Shown: positions 45,654 through 57,050, numbered from the stretch's first letter. The stretch: DNA of 64,000 nt from Atriophallophorus winterbourni (GCA_013407085.1 JACCGJ010018413.1:1-64000), one strand, 5' to 3'. A program made the numbers and translations. Notes: generated by a model not told the origin, from the sequence alone.

Positions 45654-46310
45654 TCACGGGAAAAAGTCTGGGAAAAGCCCAAGCCACAAGGCATCTAAAC
45701 CCCTTTTGAATGCACCTATTGATGTGCAAGCTATTAGTTCCTCAGGCAGCTTGTTCCAGAAGCTTACCACTCTTTCACTGAAAAAGTGTTGCCTAAGATT
45801 CAGACGGCTGTGGTTTTTCGCGAGCTTCAATGTATGTCCTCTAGTTGAGGGGTTGATTGCTCGAGAGAACAGGATTTGACAGCCCTTGTCGCCTAAGCCT
45901 TTCAGGATTTTGAAAGTTTCTATGAGGTCACCCCGTAGACGCCGACGCCGAAGGGAGAAGAGACCTAAAAAAATTAGACGTTCTTCGTAGAGTTTCCCAA
46001 ACATACCTTCAACCATTTTGGTAGCCAGTCGTTGGACTCTTTCTAATAGTAATATGTTTTTTTGAAAGAAGGGACTCCAGGCTTGCACGCAGTATTCTAA
46101 ATGCGGCCTGACAATCGCCGTATATAAAGGGATAAACACTTCCGGCGTTCTACATGTCAGAACGGATTTGAGCCTAAAAAGGTCATTCATTTTCTTAATT
46201 GAAATTAAAAAAACTCTCATGGTGTCACTATAAGATAAACAAATGCTAATAAGCTTAGTAGCTGAAAAGAATAATCGAGCAATTCTCAAGTCTTCACTGC
46301 AGAGACAGCA
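45654..46310 (-). pseudogene. CR1-like non-LTR 3' end (post-RT region), well preserved
   Basis: A 211-codon frame on the minus strand: DTMRVFLISIKKMNDLFRL, VFIPLYTAIVRPHLEYCVQA, LLERVQRLATKMVEGM, RRRRLRGDLIETFKILKG, RGHTLKL, RLNLRQHFFSERVVSFWNKL and PEELIACTSIGAFKRGLDAL. This is the conserved segment after the RT in CR1-type elements, closer to the vertebrate-style CR1 wording than the other copies here, so a different subfamily. The catalytic part is missing (5' truncation). The frame is unbroken, which suggests a recent insertion. Confidence 0.85.
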
Positions 46311-47955
46311 CGGTTTTACTGCATGTACGCAAATTTTTTAGGCCTTTATTGACCATTAAACAACTAGATATTCATCCTATTAATAATAAACCTGATCGAG
46401 CGATAGATTTCTCATTAAACTGAAATTCTTCTGTTTACTACGAAATCCAATCACAGTCCATCAATCATTATGGAAGAGCTACAACACAGGCAATTTTCGG
46501 GGCTGGTCGAAAAAATGTCCTGCATGAGATTCTAGAAACCAAGATCACCACGCTTTTAAATAAAAAGTCTGATCGGAAAGAATGCAGAAATAACTGACTT
46601 ATTTCTTATAAATTACGCCGGCAAAATATATGTTAAATTTTCATTAAAATTTACCTACGGGTTATATCTATTAGAGTTCACTCCGAAACATAACGATAGA
46701 AAATCAATCGTAAACTTGATTTACTCATAAAGATAATTTCAAGAATTGTCAGGAAATCTGGCGCTGTTATACGTAGTTTTTACTGATTAAATCAAGACAT
46801 TCGGCAAATTGTGCAGTAAGTATAATGATCAAATAGAGAATTTTAATTGCTTCCCTTTAAGAACCTTCAACATTATTATACCATTCTACCTTGACATCCG
46901 AAGTTCACTCCTCTTTAACAATCGCATTTAGTAAGTTTCGAAGTTTCTCCGAGTCATCAAATAACACTTTTTCTAACAGCACTGCTTCAGTTGTCTCTCG
47001 TCGGCTGCTAATGTACGATTTTATTGAGAGAAAAGATGATGACATCATAAGCATGAGATAACTGGCTTTTAATCATGAACCAGTAAAAGGTCAAAAAAGT
47101 ACGGGAATGCACAAAAATGAATTCATTGTTTGATTAACCGTGATAGCGTGCAAAATCATTGTTTTTAAATGTTAGTTTGAACCAGTACATCATTTTATTT
47201 CGATCCAAATACAACACATTACATCTTGCTGGACACCATAATGAATCATTGGATTGACAGCACAGCTTCCAGTATGTTTAATATGAACTGTCATATCTTA
47301 GAAATTGCAAACTGCTGGTGGTGAAAAACATGGTTTAGAGCCCGTGCACACTGAATACTTTACCTTGTGGCAACAAAAGCTAAATCATCTACGCAAGACA
47401 CGACGAATAATTTGCCGATGTTCACCGGGGTATGTGTATTCAATGAAACATGATCTTTCCTATGAAATAACTAATAGAGAAGTAGACGTTTCCTAGAGAG
47501 CGCATGGAAACACTTGTCATTCATCAGCTATGTGATTGTTATCAGTATGACCGCTGCAAGCTAATAGTTCAAGTGATATGAACTGCTTAGTATTTTGAAA
47601 TATCGTGGAGCAAAAGATCACCATGCGCTTGCGATGAAAATGCATTATCCATAGGGGGTCAGCAATAACATTATTTTGTAACGGATAGAATGCATAGAAA
47701 TTTTAAAAGAACCTTCATCTGAAAACACTAGCCGACCATCAACGGATCACAATTCAATAAACGGTAATCTCGGTGAGTTTTATTCACTGGTCGTTTTGAT
47801 ATTCTGATCAAACACATCTGTGTTCAAACCACCTTTTTCTAAGGTTTAACTGGCCATAATCCCAATATGTATTCTTTAGGATTTGCTCTAGTTTAGAACC
47901 CTCTCTACAAACTAACACTGCCTTATCAAAGTCAACACGTGTCCTTAATTTGCTC
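46311..47955. other. No recognised gene
   Basis: AT-rich sequence; the open frame at 47305-47496 shows no recognisable motif. Confidence 0.4.
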
Positions 47956-47959
47956 AAAC

Positions 47960-48545
47960 GGGTATTCTGGAAATTTTCGCTCAAAATATTTCCAAGGATA
48001 TTGAATACATAATTCAGACCAGTCATGGAATGCGCTATGTAGTCTTGGTCTCTGTGGTTTAATAAGGATGTACAAATCATGCAGCGAATCTATCACCGCA
48101 AAACAAAACTAGTTCTCAGCATCCGTAACAAGCCTAGCAAAACAGGATAGCTCATATGAATCTGTTCGACTTCACCTATAGACAAATCAAGGGATACCTC
48201 ATTTACTATACAAAATATTCCATACCCTAAACCCTTCCTTATTCACGCGAATGGATACGAAAAATTATCGGACACATGAATGTATGCTAGTGGTACCCCA
48301 TTCTGCCCAAAATGTAGAATGTATTTTTATTCTGTCCATGACTGTTTTATTTGGAACAGTTTACCTTCAACAGTTTCTCACTGAACTAGCATGTATGACT
48401 TTAATTAGACTTCAATTAGACGAGTTTTCATTGTATTAATCGTTTACCGACTACTTATACCCACGTACATTTCAATTTTAGAATTCTATGATTACTGTTA
48501 TGCTGATTGCTATTAAGACCATTATAAACCTTGAATTATCTTAGA
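47960..48545 (+). pseudogene. Decayed non-LTR 3' end
   Basis: Plus-strand words in order: SWNALCSLGLCGLIRMY-type text decaying around 48030, then IMQRIYHRKTKLVL, and FYSVHDCFIWNSLPS near 48340, matching the post-RT region of the copies at 1745 and 6545. The 3' untranslated end ATTAAGACCATTATAAACCT followed by TGAATTATCTTAG lies at 48513-48545 and resembles bases 150-200. Several stops. Confidence 0.65.
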
Positions 48546-48620
48546 TCGTACCGACTGATTTTTGAAGATCTTCGTTGTTTTCGTTTATTTGAACAGTTTA
48601 TACCTATCTTTTAATAAATA

Positions 48621-49595
48621 ACGTAAATACCCGCGCAAAGGACGCACTTTTTCATCATAAGTTGCCCTAAAAACCCAGGTGCGTCTTATCCATGGATACT
48701 TTTATTATAAAAATTTTGCATTTATCATAATATCAAAAATTTAGTTCTTCGTGTTATTGATAGGTTATTTCTTACAAAAAATCTCATGCACCAGTTCATT
48801 GACGCCTCAAAATCTGCAATGCTTTGCTCTTTCGCTAATCTTAGTGCCTGTAAACGAACGGTAGTGGTGCTGACCCCCAGACAGTCTCGACGAGTATCTT
48901 GAATTCATTTAATGAGCGCCTTTTTCAGGTTAGGGTGGTGAGCCTTCGAGCCTCTGTTCGCCCTCTTCACCTTTCGCATTTCTTTAATGGTACTTTCGGC
49001 TTTTCTCCATTTTCTGATCACGCATTCAGTCGGACCAAATTGCCGCTCAGCTGCCCGGTTCCCGTGTTCTTTCGCGTACTTGATTACTTCCATTTTAAAG
49101 TTTGAAGTATAGCTCTGTCGTTTTGTCTTCTTCATGTTGAAGGTAATAATGAACTGTATCTTTAAAAACACCGGTAATAGGTAGAATATTTATACTGCCG
49201 ATGTGTAATATCATGAAAGTGTAATATCAACCAATCATGGAGTAGTATTTTACTCTCGTTGGAGCAGAAACTTTTCCTTAAAAATGTCATCCAATCATTC
49301 GGCATGACGCCCAAGAATGAGAAGTACACTTTCCACGATAGTCTACATAGGCTAGACAGACATCTGCTGACTGACAGGATGAATGAGTCAGCAATCAGCA
49401 CACACGACGATCATAGCTATTGTATGGAGTTCACCGTGATTGACTTAAGTTCACCGTTTCTATAAAAATTAATGGAAATTAAGGACTAAAATTAGATGCG
49501 TCCTATACATAGGTACGCAGCTTTTCCATCGTTTTTAGGGTCAAATATCCACTGCGTCCTATACATGGTATCGTCCTATACGCGGGTATTTACGG
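48621..49595 (-). mobile_element. Deleted pogo-type DNA transposon with TIRs and TA target duplication
   Basis: The left end reads ACGTAAATACCCGCG (after TA at 48619-48620). The right end, reverse complemented, reads CCGTAAATACCCGCG (before TA at 49596-49597). Both termini contain subterminal repeats of GCGTCCTATACATGG / GCGTCTTATCCATGG (about 48680, 49498, 49553). TIRs of this type with TA duplication are typical of the Tc1/mariner superfamily, pogo branch. The 975-base element retains only the N-terminal DNA-binding part of the transposase on the minus strand; the DDE domain is gone. Confidence 0.8.
48765..49135 (-). pseudogene. Pogo-type transposase, N-terminal DNA-binding region
   Basis: ATG at 49135 gives MKKTKRQSYTSNFKMEVIKY, AKEHGNRAAERQFGPTE and VIRKWRK, a Brinker-type helix-turn-helix as in pogo/Tigger-like transposases. 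It continues with KVKRANRGSKAHHPNLKKAL and a stop at about 48905. In another frame the protein goes on with GVSTTTVRLQALRLAKEQ and ADFEASMNWCMRFF, the CENP-B-type second helix-turn-helix. The gene is broken by that frameshift, and the catalytic domain is deleted. It would have bound the TIRs of its own element. Confidence 0.78.
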
Positions 49596-49599
49596 TAAA

Positions 49600-50768
49600 T
49601 CATTCAAGATATTGGATGTTACTAAAAGGTTACCATTTAATCGCTGATTCTAAAATACAAATCCCTGTCAGGAGATAAAATTGAGGAACCTCATTTTCCT
49701 CACATCGAATTGTAAGTCAATAATATCATTCAAAAAAATCTATTCAAACCTGATCGAGTAAATTCTATACACGATGAGCTTCAGACAAATTTATATGATC
49801 AGACAATAAATTGACTGCCCAAAACCGCACGCTGGTCAGAGGTTGTGAGAATCTATCAGTTAATATAATGCCACATTTCTCCATTCGCCGTTAATACCTG
49901 CGTTGAAATCCCGTTGAGCGAACCTATACGAAAACAGTAGAATCCTACTGGACACTATTATCGCCATAGTATTGAAGAAAGAGCATTTAATAATATCTAT
50001 ATTCAATACGAACCCTATGTAACAGTGGCATACATGTATAACTTTGTTATATTCAATCTTGTTATGTCAAAATTTATTAATGCTGTAGAAACAGGAGATC
50101 ATAAACAACCGACTCATTCATGAGTTCTTCAGTTGCTCTCAACATTAGCGTCGAACCTACTTCTAAAAAGCACTGGTAAACTCGATTTTGGCGAGACAAT
50201 TCATAACGAGTTTGCAACTTTTCTATCCGGTGAAGAGTTGTGCATACTTTCTGCATTCAGAAATGGTTCTGTCCTTTTATAATCCAATTAGGTTGGTAGA
50301 TTTGCTTTAGAGAATACGTATCCGTTCGCAGAGTTTTTTCCAAGCTTTATGATTTCGAAAAAATAGAAGACTTATCCATCATGAATACTGTAAAATATGG
50401 GGAGTTTTCAAAGCCATTTTCTAGATTTATATGATTTGTTGTATTCGCTGGCAAGTAACCAAGAGCTCATTCTTCCCAATCTGAGCAATAGGAGCGAGGT
50501 TAGTTAAACAAAGTAAAATAAAAGCTATCGGTCGTTTTTCTTGAAAATAATGTTCAGAAAATGTCAGGGAACTTTATGAATACTGTAGCAAGCATGCAAT
50601 TTTAATTTCAAAATTTTATATATTTCACACCGATAAATTATATATTTCTACAAGTTCTAATAACGTGCACAAGCAATGAAATATTCAAATTTGTTAGAAC
50701 GAATCGGTATTTCAATGTTACCAGACGCGGTGTAAAATGTGGCGATTTTGAAATCTGGTTATCTACCA
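49600..50768. other. Intergenic / 5' flank of the FHOD gene
   Basis: No coding sequence seen. A diverged copy of the retrozyme-type words (AACAGTGGCATACATG) is at about 50022-50040. A TAA at 50733 lies in frame upstream of the FHOD start codon. No convincing TATA box; a non-coding first exon cannot be excluded. Confidence 0.45.
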
Positions 50769-50939
50769 ATGACATCGTTCACATGCCGAATTCGATATTT
50801 GGATGATAGAGATCCATTTTCTAGTCACACCGTGACAGTTTTTGAACCAGTTAGACCACCTCTACACACGTTTCTCGTGGAAATACCGCTGAACGTCCAA
50901 CTTTCAAGTGTGCACAAAAGTCTTCAAGCTCCCCAAAGT
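50769..50939 (+). CDS. FHOD: Formin FHOD, exon 1 (start of GTPase-binding-like domain)
   Basis: ATG at 50769 gives MTSFTCRIRYLDDRDPFSSH, then FEPVRPPLHTF and LNVQLSSVHKSLQAPQS. This follows the N-terminus of FHOD1/FHOD3 and insect Fhos proteins almost residue for residue in spacing (CR-x-LDD-x-DPF, EP-RPPL-TF, QL-x-VH-x-L-x-AP). The start is chosen because it matches the family's N-terminus and because a stop (50733) lies upstream in frame. FHOD formins nucleate or bundle actin filaments and in animals organise stress fibres and muscle sarcomeres; this domain autoregulates the protein. The exon ends in phase 0 at a 34-base intron. FHOD here is a family-level name; the paralogue cannot be specified. 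Confidence 0.92.
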
Positions 50940-50973
50940 GTAACAAAATTTATCAAATCTAATATCTTTCTAG
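50940..50973 (+). other. 34-base mini-intron in FHOD
   Basis: GTAACAAAATTT ... ATCTTTCTAG. Only the 34-base removal restores the frame into LEDSALQL, which matches the LDDCTLQL-type text of other FHOD proteins. The neighbouring GT at 50938 would shift the frame. Such tiny introns near the 5' end of genes are characteristic of flukes. Confidence 0.85.
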
Positions 50974-51095
50974 TTGGAAGACTCTGCGCTTCAATTATGC
51001 CGTTTCGCTCAATCTCAAGCGGAATTCGGGGCATATTTGGATCTGGACTCTTCCTTGCAAGAGCAATGGGAAGAATTGGAAGTAACTAACGATCA
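50974..51095 (+). CDS. FHOD: Formin FHOD, exon 2
   Basis: Reads LEDSALQLCRFAQSQAEFGA, then YLDLDSSLQEQWEELEVTND. The GAYLDL-x-x-L-x-EQ-x-ELE pattern is diagnostic for FHOD. The insert of about seven residues between LQL and GAYLDL is longer than in the vertebrate proteins as I recall them. The exon ends after CA (phase 2) at GTGAGT. The other open frame through this exon, which continues exon 1 without splicing, is a false read-through ending at 51089. Confidence 0.9.
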
Positions 51096-52016
51096 GTGAG
51101 TTCCTGTCATGATGCATTCCTTCACGTTCGCTTTCACACAATTAATAAACTCAGAGTTAGTGAAATTTTCAAAACTGTGCGATATTTTTCTGCATCGTTC
51201 ATTCTATAGATATCATAACCTTACTTTGATTTAATTTAATTTAATTTGAAAATTTTTCCTCTTTCTGTTTTTTCAATTAGAAATACGTAGTATATACATT
51301 ATTCGTTTAGAAATTTAATTGAATGAACTCTGTTAAGGCTAACTCATTTTCGACCAGGCTCTACTATTTCTATTAGAAAATATATCCATAAATACTTGTT
51401 CTAAATGGAAGCATATCGCACTGGATGTCCAATACATTCTGTATAGGGTTCCATGCTGTCACTCCCTCCAGAGGTGCAACACTGAAGTGAAAATACTTGT
51501 ACTGTCTTCCATTATTTCTGACCAGATGATCAACCATTTACCGTTGTCATCACTGTTCAGCGCGCATTAAGAATTCATATAAACATGTAGTCCCGTGTCT
51601 ACTCATATCGCTACTACTACACATATGCAAGAGAAAGGTTTCTTACTATTCACTCATGATGATCCCTTTATCATTCCGATATAATACTTGATATTTAGCT
51701 TTCATAAAACTAATGTTAATTGTAAGTTGCAACTAATTATCACTTCGTTAAGTTATGCGAAAATTCATCTCAGTTATATAAGTGTTTTGTTTCCACATAT
51801 TATAATTAAAATATGCGTTTGAAATTATTCTACTTATTGTATTTTGATTAGGATCCAAAATAAATTTATGTATAGAAAGTGTAATGAACACAAAATCTCT
51901 AAGTATTCTAATCAGATATCCCAATTCGAGAATAAAGTTGTCTGAAAGATTTTTACTTATACTTTTAATATTCGCTCTGTCGGTGCACCAATAGTCAAGC
52001 TTTTTATTTTCATCAG
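51096..52016 (+). other. FHOD intron 2
   Basis: Starts GTGAGT, ends TTTTTATTTTCATCAG. No feature recognised inside. Confidence 0.8.
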
Positions 52017-52072
52017 GGAAAACAGCATTGTACTGCGAACAAAATTGGTGGTCCGTGTCAAGACAATTATTG
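52017..52072 (+). CDS. FHOD: Formin FHOD, exon 3
   Basis: A 56-base exon: one base completes CAG (Gln), followed by ENSIVLRTKLVVRVKTII and one base left over before GTAAGT. It matches the conserved HSIILRTQLSVRVHACIE segment of FHOD proteins, at the link between the GTPase-binding-like domain and the first FH3 helix. Too small to be found by open-frame length; identified by family alignment and splice phase on both sides. Confidence 0.88.
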
Positions 52073-52359
52073 GTAAGTATATTACATCATACAGGTGATT
52101 AATGGTGATAGAAATTTGTTGCTATACATATCATACGGTCACGGCTGGAATGAATATGGGATGAGTTATTTCTTTCAAAATGTTTCAATGGATTACAAAT
52201 CATATAGTATATAACAACCAATACCAGCTTTTTGAATGCACGCTTGATCAAGAGGAACCGCTTCTAGTGTAAAGGGAAGAGGCAGAAGTTTGTGACTGGC
52301 GTCCGAATATTAATATTTTTGGGACGCGTTAAGCTTGCAGTATAAAATCACAAGCCGCA

Positions 52360-52560
52360 AAGTGTCACACAGTCAAACACTGCACGTGGGCTAAGATACT
52401 GTCAGGTTGCTTAGGACTAGACAGATATGTGAAAGGAAAATAGCAATGGCAGTGAGACTCCAGCGTGTATTCACATGCAGCTCACAACTTGTGGCAAATC
52501 AGTTTAGCACGGTGTTAGTTGTACAGCACAAAAGTGCTGCACGATTGCATATTCGTGCTT
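52360..52560 (+). repeat. Dispersed repeat, copy 1 of 4
   Basis: Core words: AAAGTGTCACACAGTCAAAC, TGCACGTGGGCTAAGATACT and GTCAGGTTGC. The similarity to the 56825 copy continues for a further 120 bases (GTGACAAATCAATTTAGCA-like, GCACAGAAGTTCTG-like text), so the full repeat is at least 200 bases. Confidence 0.65.
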
Positions 52561-53269
52561 GTAGTACACAAATTCGAGTAACCTAGGAAAGTAAAATTTT
52601 GATTTCAACCCGTTGTTTGTGGAAATATCAAAACCCGAAAAAGAATTCCAGAGAAAACCTCGAGGATATATTCTGAGCAGTATTTCATTTACACTATTCA
52701 ACAATAATGACATCGTTAATTCAAAGTGCCAGCATAGTTGTTCTTCGTGATCATCCGCTGTCGTGAAGAGAAGGTACATGCTAAAGATAATTCTTATCGA
52801 AATACCATGCCATAGATCTTCATGCACCAATTGACAGAAGATTGCATGCTGACAAGTCCTACTTTTATTATTGCTCCAAATTATTCTCAAAATAAAGCTC
52901 TAGAAAACTGTATGATCGTTTTGGTTAATCTTAATTCTATAGTTGGTGCCATTCACGTGTCTGGCCAAGTTTTTTTGGAAAAGCTCGCAGTAAACAGAGT
53001 AAATAAAAATTTACAAATTCTCTTGAAATTTGCACGCATTTCAGTCTTTATATGACTGACACGGACTGAATGACCAAACTTGTCTGCTTAAACTCCATTA
53101 TCAGCGACATTCGCCAAAAGACGAAAATGCATCACATGTATACTAAATGCCCCACTCTACTACAACAATCATCTGACTAACAAAGCAAGTTCTTTACGAA
53201 AGCTGAGCTTCCATTGCATCTAAAACATATCGTGGTTTGATAAGGTGATAAATTCCGTATACTCTTTAA

Positions 53270-53430
53270 CGCTGGTCTACAGAGCATGTTCTAGCTACTT
53301 TGAAAACGTCGCTTAGGATAAGTGTTCCATGCGTATAAAAAAGAAAATTACCGCATTCCCAAATGCCAACTCTATGATAAGTTGAAATTAAAAAGTTTAC
53401 CTTAAGGTAAGCTGCATCTGCGCTTTAAAT
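53270..53430 (+). pseudogene. Remnant of the zinc-finger non-LTR family
   Basis: GCTGGTCTACAGAGCATGTT and later GCATTCCCAAATGCC...CTCTATGATAAGTTG follow the copy at 22930-23060 base by base with many changes. No usable frame left. Confidence 0.5.
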
Positions 53431-53499
53431 ATATTTGTTAAATGATACCAATGGTATCGACACGGCCGAATGTTCTCTTTATCTTACGTGAAGATCAAT

Positions 53500-53770
53500 A
53501 TCAATAGGTTACGCTGTTTGGGTGACGTTTTACGGATGCCCGATTTTCGAAACAGATTCTTTTGGCGACGCCACATCTCGATTAGCGTAAATCTCGTGGT
53601 GGCCAAACCGTCACGTGGCATATGCAGCTAAATCTCTTACTAATAACCTTTCTAAAGTCGGTGCAGCACGCCTTTCTGGTTATGGTCCCCGCGATCAGTT
53701 ATCGCAACGGTTAGTTACGCTTCATGATATGTTTTGGAAACCACGTTCAGTGACGGTCTTGCACTAAACA
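53500..53770 (+). pseudogene. Non-LTR retrotransposon post-RT remnant
   Basis: Translation in changing frames gives RLRCLGDVLRMPDFRNRFF, then ARLSGYGPRDQLSQRLVTLH and DMFWKP, a decayed version of the RRLRWLGHVLRM ... RLPGWGPRD end of an animal non-LTR family. Distinct from the zinc-finger family at 22940. Confidence 0.6.
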
Positions 53771-53879
53771 TCTTCGAGTGTTTGTTTAATCTTGCATGTT
53801 GTCAAGCGGAGTGACGAGGAAAGCTGTCGTGCTGATGTGGCTCTACTCGTTCAGGAAACTTCATTGAATGCATTTTCCA

Positions 53880-54060
53880 TTCGAGGTTTAGGCACCTAAT
53901 CCCAGTTTGTTTGTGCTCACTATCCTTTAGAATCCGTAGCCATTTAAGTCCCACATTTCCCTATCTTGTGGGTTTTTACATTGTCATGGCTGTATAGCAA
54001 ATAATAATTCTGTACATTCTACTGGTGTAATGCTGTTTTTTATGATAATGATGATGATAT
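53880..54060 (+). repeat. 3' untranslated end of a non-LTR family, copy 1
   Basis: GTTTGTTTGTGCTCACTATC, AATCCGTAGCCATTTAAGT, CCCTATCTTGTGG and TTGTCATGGCTGTATA also occur in modified form at 57540-57660. Here the segment closes with a GATGAT-type tail and follows the post-RT remnant at 53500-53770. Confidence 0.5.
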
Positions 54061-54089
54061 GAACCCCACAAAGTATGTATGAAAACACA

Positions 54090-54165
54090 AGCCTGATCCA
54101 GGCAAAGTGCCGCACAGTCAGATTGCACGTGGGCGAAGATTCTGTCAGGTTGCCAAGGCCCACAA
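54090..54165 (+). repeat. Dispersed repeat, copy 2 of 4
   Basis: CAAGCCTGATCCAGGCAAAG, TGCCGCACAGTCAG, TGCACGTGGGCGAAG and CTGTCAGGTTGCCAAGGCC. CCTGATCCAGG is a near-palindrome at its start. Confidence 0.65.
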
Positions 54166-56383
54166 AGTAGTAATAATTTGCTCTTAATTCGCTCTTTAAG
54201 CTAAAAAATAGCAGCAGTTGATGTTAGTTGCTAAAAGGATATCATGTAGTCGCCTAAAATTGGTTACTTGACCGAATATTGTAAATGGTGTGGGAGCGCA
54301 AGTTGATCCCGAAGAGAACCATCGCGCTGATACTAGACCTTAACGTGGTGCGATTTATGTGAACTCATGACCCATAGGAGGTTAAGTTCTTTATCATACC
54401 CGGAAGGAACCAGCCAAAAGTTTCACAAACAACTGTCTTGTGGTTCAGAATGTTTAGCCAGGACTCCTGAGGTCCCCCAAGTTAATTCCCTCTTTCGACG
54501 TGTGCAACTATGTGATGCAAGTTAAATGACATTTAGTGCTCCCACGTCATCTAACCCCACCGTTCTCACCGCGTGCAAGTCTCGCAGCCCAGGTTGGTCT
54601 TTAATAATATCGTCCTCTTCTGGCGCCAATTGATCCTTCTTGTAAATCTTTTAACTTAACCACCATTGATGTACAGAAGCTTGTACACAACGGATAACGG
54701 ACAGTCTCGGTCTGCACATTTGATAATCCTGACATCGATATGGCTTTTTGTCTCAAAAACGTATAAACGGTTACTCGTCTGTCTAGTTCCTTAAGATTAC
54801 ATAAAGCTTACCATCTACGCATGTTCAGTGATGCTGTCACCACGGTATGCGGTCGAGCTAGTGTAGGGATCGTTTTGGTTAACGGTGCTTAGGTCGCACT
54901 ATTTGACAAGTCAAAAACTGCGTTTGTGCACAAAAACCGAGATCACAATAACTTCTGAAACCGATTTGTGACTATACACCTACCAAATGTGCTTCTATAC
55001 AAAATCACAAATTAATTGGATGCATATCAAGTAGTAACTATTGTCTTGTCCAGAGATTTTACTATTCGTTTTGACCATCTATCTTCAACCGAGCAATTTT
55101 TGGTCAAACTGGAATATCACGAAACTGTTACTTTCGAAAGGCTGCTGACTTCGTGATTAAATATAACGTTCTATATCACCAGCGCTACCTTTTACCATAT
55201 AAGCGTCACCGCTTTTAATGAAATTCTTCGTGGACGACCTCTTGCATAAATTTGCCTCTTTCCTCCTAACTTCTCATGAGTGGGTTCGGTCCACGAGTGT
55301 CGCGGAGGCCGGGGCATCTGCGTAGAAACTGTTCACTCTACACCAAGCGCTTTTGATATGATTTGGTGGCAAGCCAGAAAACTTGAAACGCAGCCAAATT
55401 TAGTCGAGCCTTATTTCCCCTCGGTTCTTGAGGAGTTCCGGGTTAATTAAATATCGCATTTTTCTAAAGTTGCTATAGATAATATTGATGAACAATGGAC
55501 TGAAATACAATCCAGTTCATTAATTAATGAAAGAACACTGGTTAATATTTGCTAGGAGCACACATATTATGTTACGATAGTTTTTGAAACGCTCTCTGGT
55601 TTCCAATTTGAGGTCTGAGTGGAGTACCAAGGCTCAGAAATGAAATATTCGGCGACCGCAGGCAATTTTCGATCCCACAAAATCACCAGAAATACTGTTA
55701 GTGGGTAACAATATATCAGCTAGGTGATCCGTACGGCAAGTGGTTCAACAGTTTTTTTAACATTCATGAGGCGTAAGGCGAAATGCTTTGATTCGTGATT
55801 TACCTGGCCTTAAGCAGCCACCGAATCTGAGTATATAGAACGCTACTCATTCCGGTCAGTTTTTCGAAATGCCTACGGAATCAAATGTCGACATTGAACT
55901 CCGAAGCCTTGAGCGTTGCAAAGCAGATCCTGATCTATCAGTACCGTTATTGTTTAAAAATGACATTTGGGGTCTAGTAAGCCTCAATGAAACCCACTGT
56001 CTAGCGTTTATGATACCTGATTATTTTATTTTTATACGTTTGTATAGCACGTTTAACTACACTTCTATCCGACATCGCAACCTAAAAAGTAAGCCTAAGA
56101 ATGTATTGCTTGATCAGTAGTTGAAGACAATGTGAGTAAAGTCGGTAGCCACTTCTGTCAATTCGATGAATATATGTTAGTTTACATGCTTATTAGACTT
56201 TTGAATCCCGTATTGAATTGACAAATTATTGTTAGGGACACTGCTGGGGTAGGTGTTCGATCACTATCTTGTCAAATATATCAGAATACATACAGTTTCC
56301 TATTATCATAACCACCTATTTTTCGCATGGTATATTTTCGATATTCTTTCACTCATACTTAATTTTATTTGGTTTTCCCATAG

Positions 56384-56451
56384 AAAAATTGCTCAATTCT
56401 ACCGGAAAAGAATTACGACGAGATTTGTTCTCTCTAAAGCAAATATTCCAG
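56384..56451 (+). CDS. FHOD: Formin FHOD, exon 4 (FH3/DID start)
   Basis: A 68-base exon after TTTTCCCATAG. Two bases complete GAA (Glu), then KLLNSTGKELRRDLFSLKQI and FQ, phase 0, before GTATGT. EKL-x-NS-x-G-x-x-LRR-x-LFSLKQIFQ is among the most conserved runs of the FHOD FH3 domain. Confidence 0.93.
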
Positions 56452-56824
56452 GTATGTTTTACATTATCCTTTATTCGGAACTTCGAACTCATGAGAAATT
56501 TTAGTTATGCTATCTCATTCCTCTAATTAAAACATTCAATATTTTCGTAGTTCTGTACACAATTCTTAGTGCATTTTCCACAGTCAATATCATTTTGTAG
56601 ATTTGATTTGATGTTATTTTTTGTAACAGTTCGCTCAGGTGATCGCGACCAATGGTGACTCGGAAGCGAGAACACGTTGCAATCTGATTGTCATTTCCTA
56701 TCTCATAGATCTGTCCAAACTCAAACAACCTGACAATGCCTCCGCCAGCGTGTAGGTTTGGCTGTGCGGTATTTTGCTTGACTCCAGGCTTGCGATTTCC
56801 TACGTATGTGTCACCTTGCAATCA

Positions 56825-57050
56825 CATGCCTGATCCAGGAAAAGTGTCACACAGTCAAAGACTTCACGTGGACTAAGATACTGTCAGGTTACCAAGGCCT
56901 AGACAGATATAAGCAATGAAACTTAAAATGATGGCGAGACAACAGCATGTTTCCGCATGTAGGTCGCTACCGGTGACAAATCAATTTAGCATGGCGTTAG
57001 CTGAACAGCACAGAAGTTCTGTAAGATTACACCTCCACGCGGTGCCCGCT
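56825..57050 (+). repeat. Dispersed repeat, copy 3 of 4
   Basis: GCCTGATCCAGGAAAAGTGT, CACACAGTCAAAGACTTCAC, GATACTGTCAGGTTACCAAG and GCCTAGACAGATAT, then a second part matching 52440-52560 (GCGTTAGCTGAACAGCACAG). Confidence 0.65.

Larger units (their letters stand above)
52073..56383 (+). other. FHOD intron 3, rich in repeats
   Basis: A 4.3 kb intron (GTAAGT ... TTTTCCCATAG). It holds two copies of the dispersed repeat (52360-52560, 54090-54165) and non-LTR fragments at 53270-53430, 53500-53770 and 53880-54060. Open frames inside it (for example 52504-52890 and 55869-56120) show no FHOD-like or other known motif. Confidence 0.75.

Noticed and set aside
50974..51089. Read-through of FHOD exon 1 into a 116-codon frame
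   Set aside because: Its last 50 codons ignore the 34-base intron and give text unrelated to FHOD, while the spliced frame matches.
55869..56120. Open frame MPTESNVDIELRSLERCK in FHOD intron 3
   Set aside because: It does not fit the FHOD sequence between exons 3 and 4, which join without missing residues.
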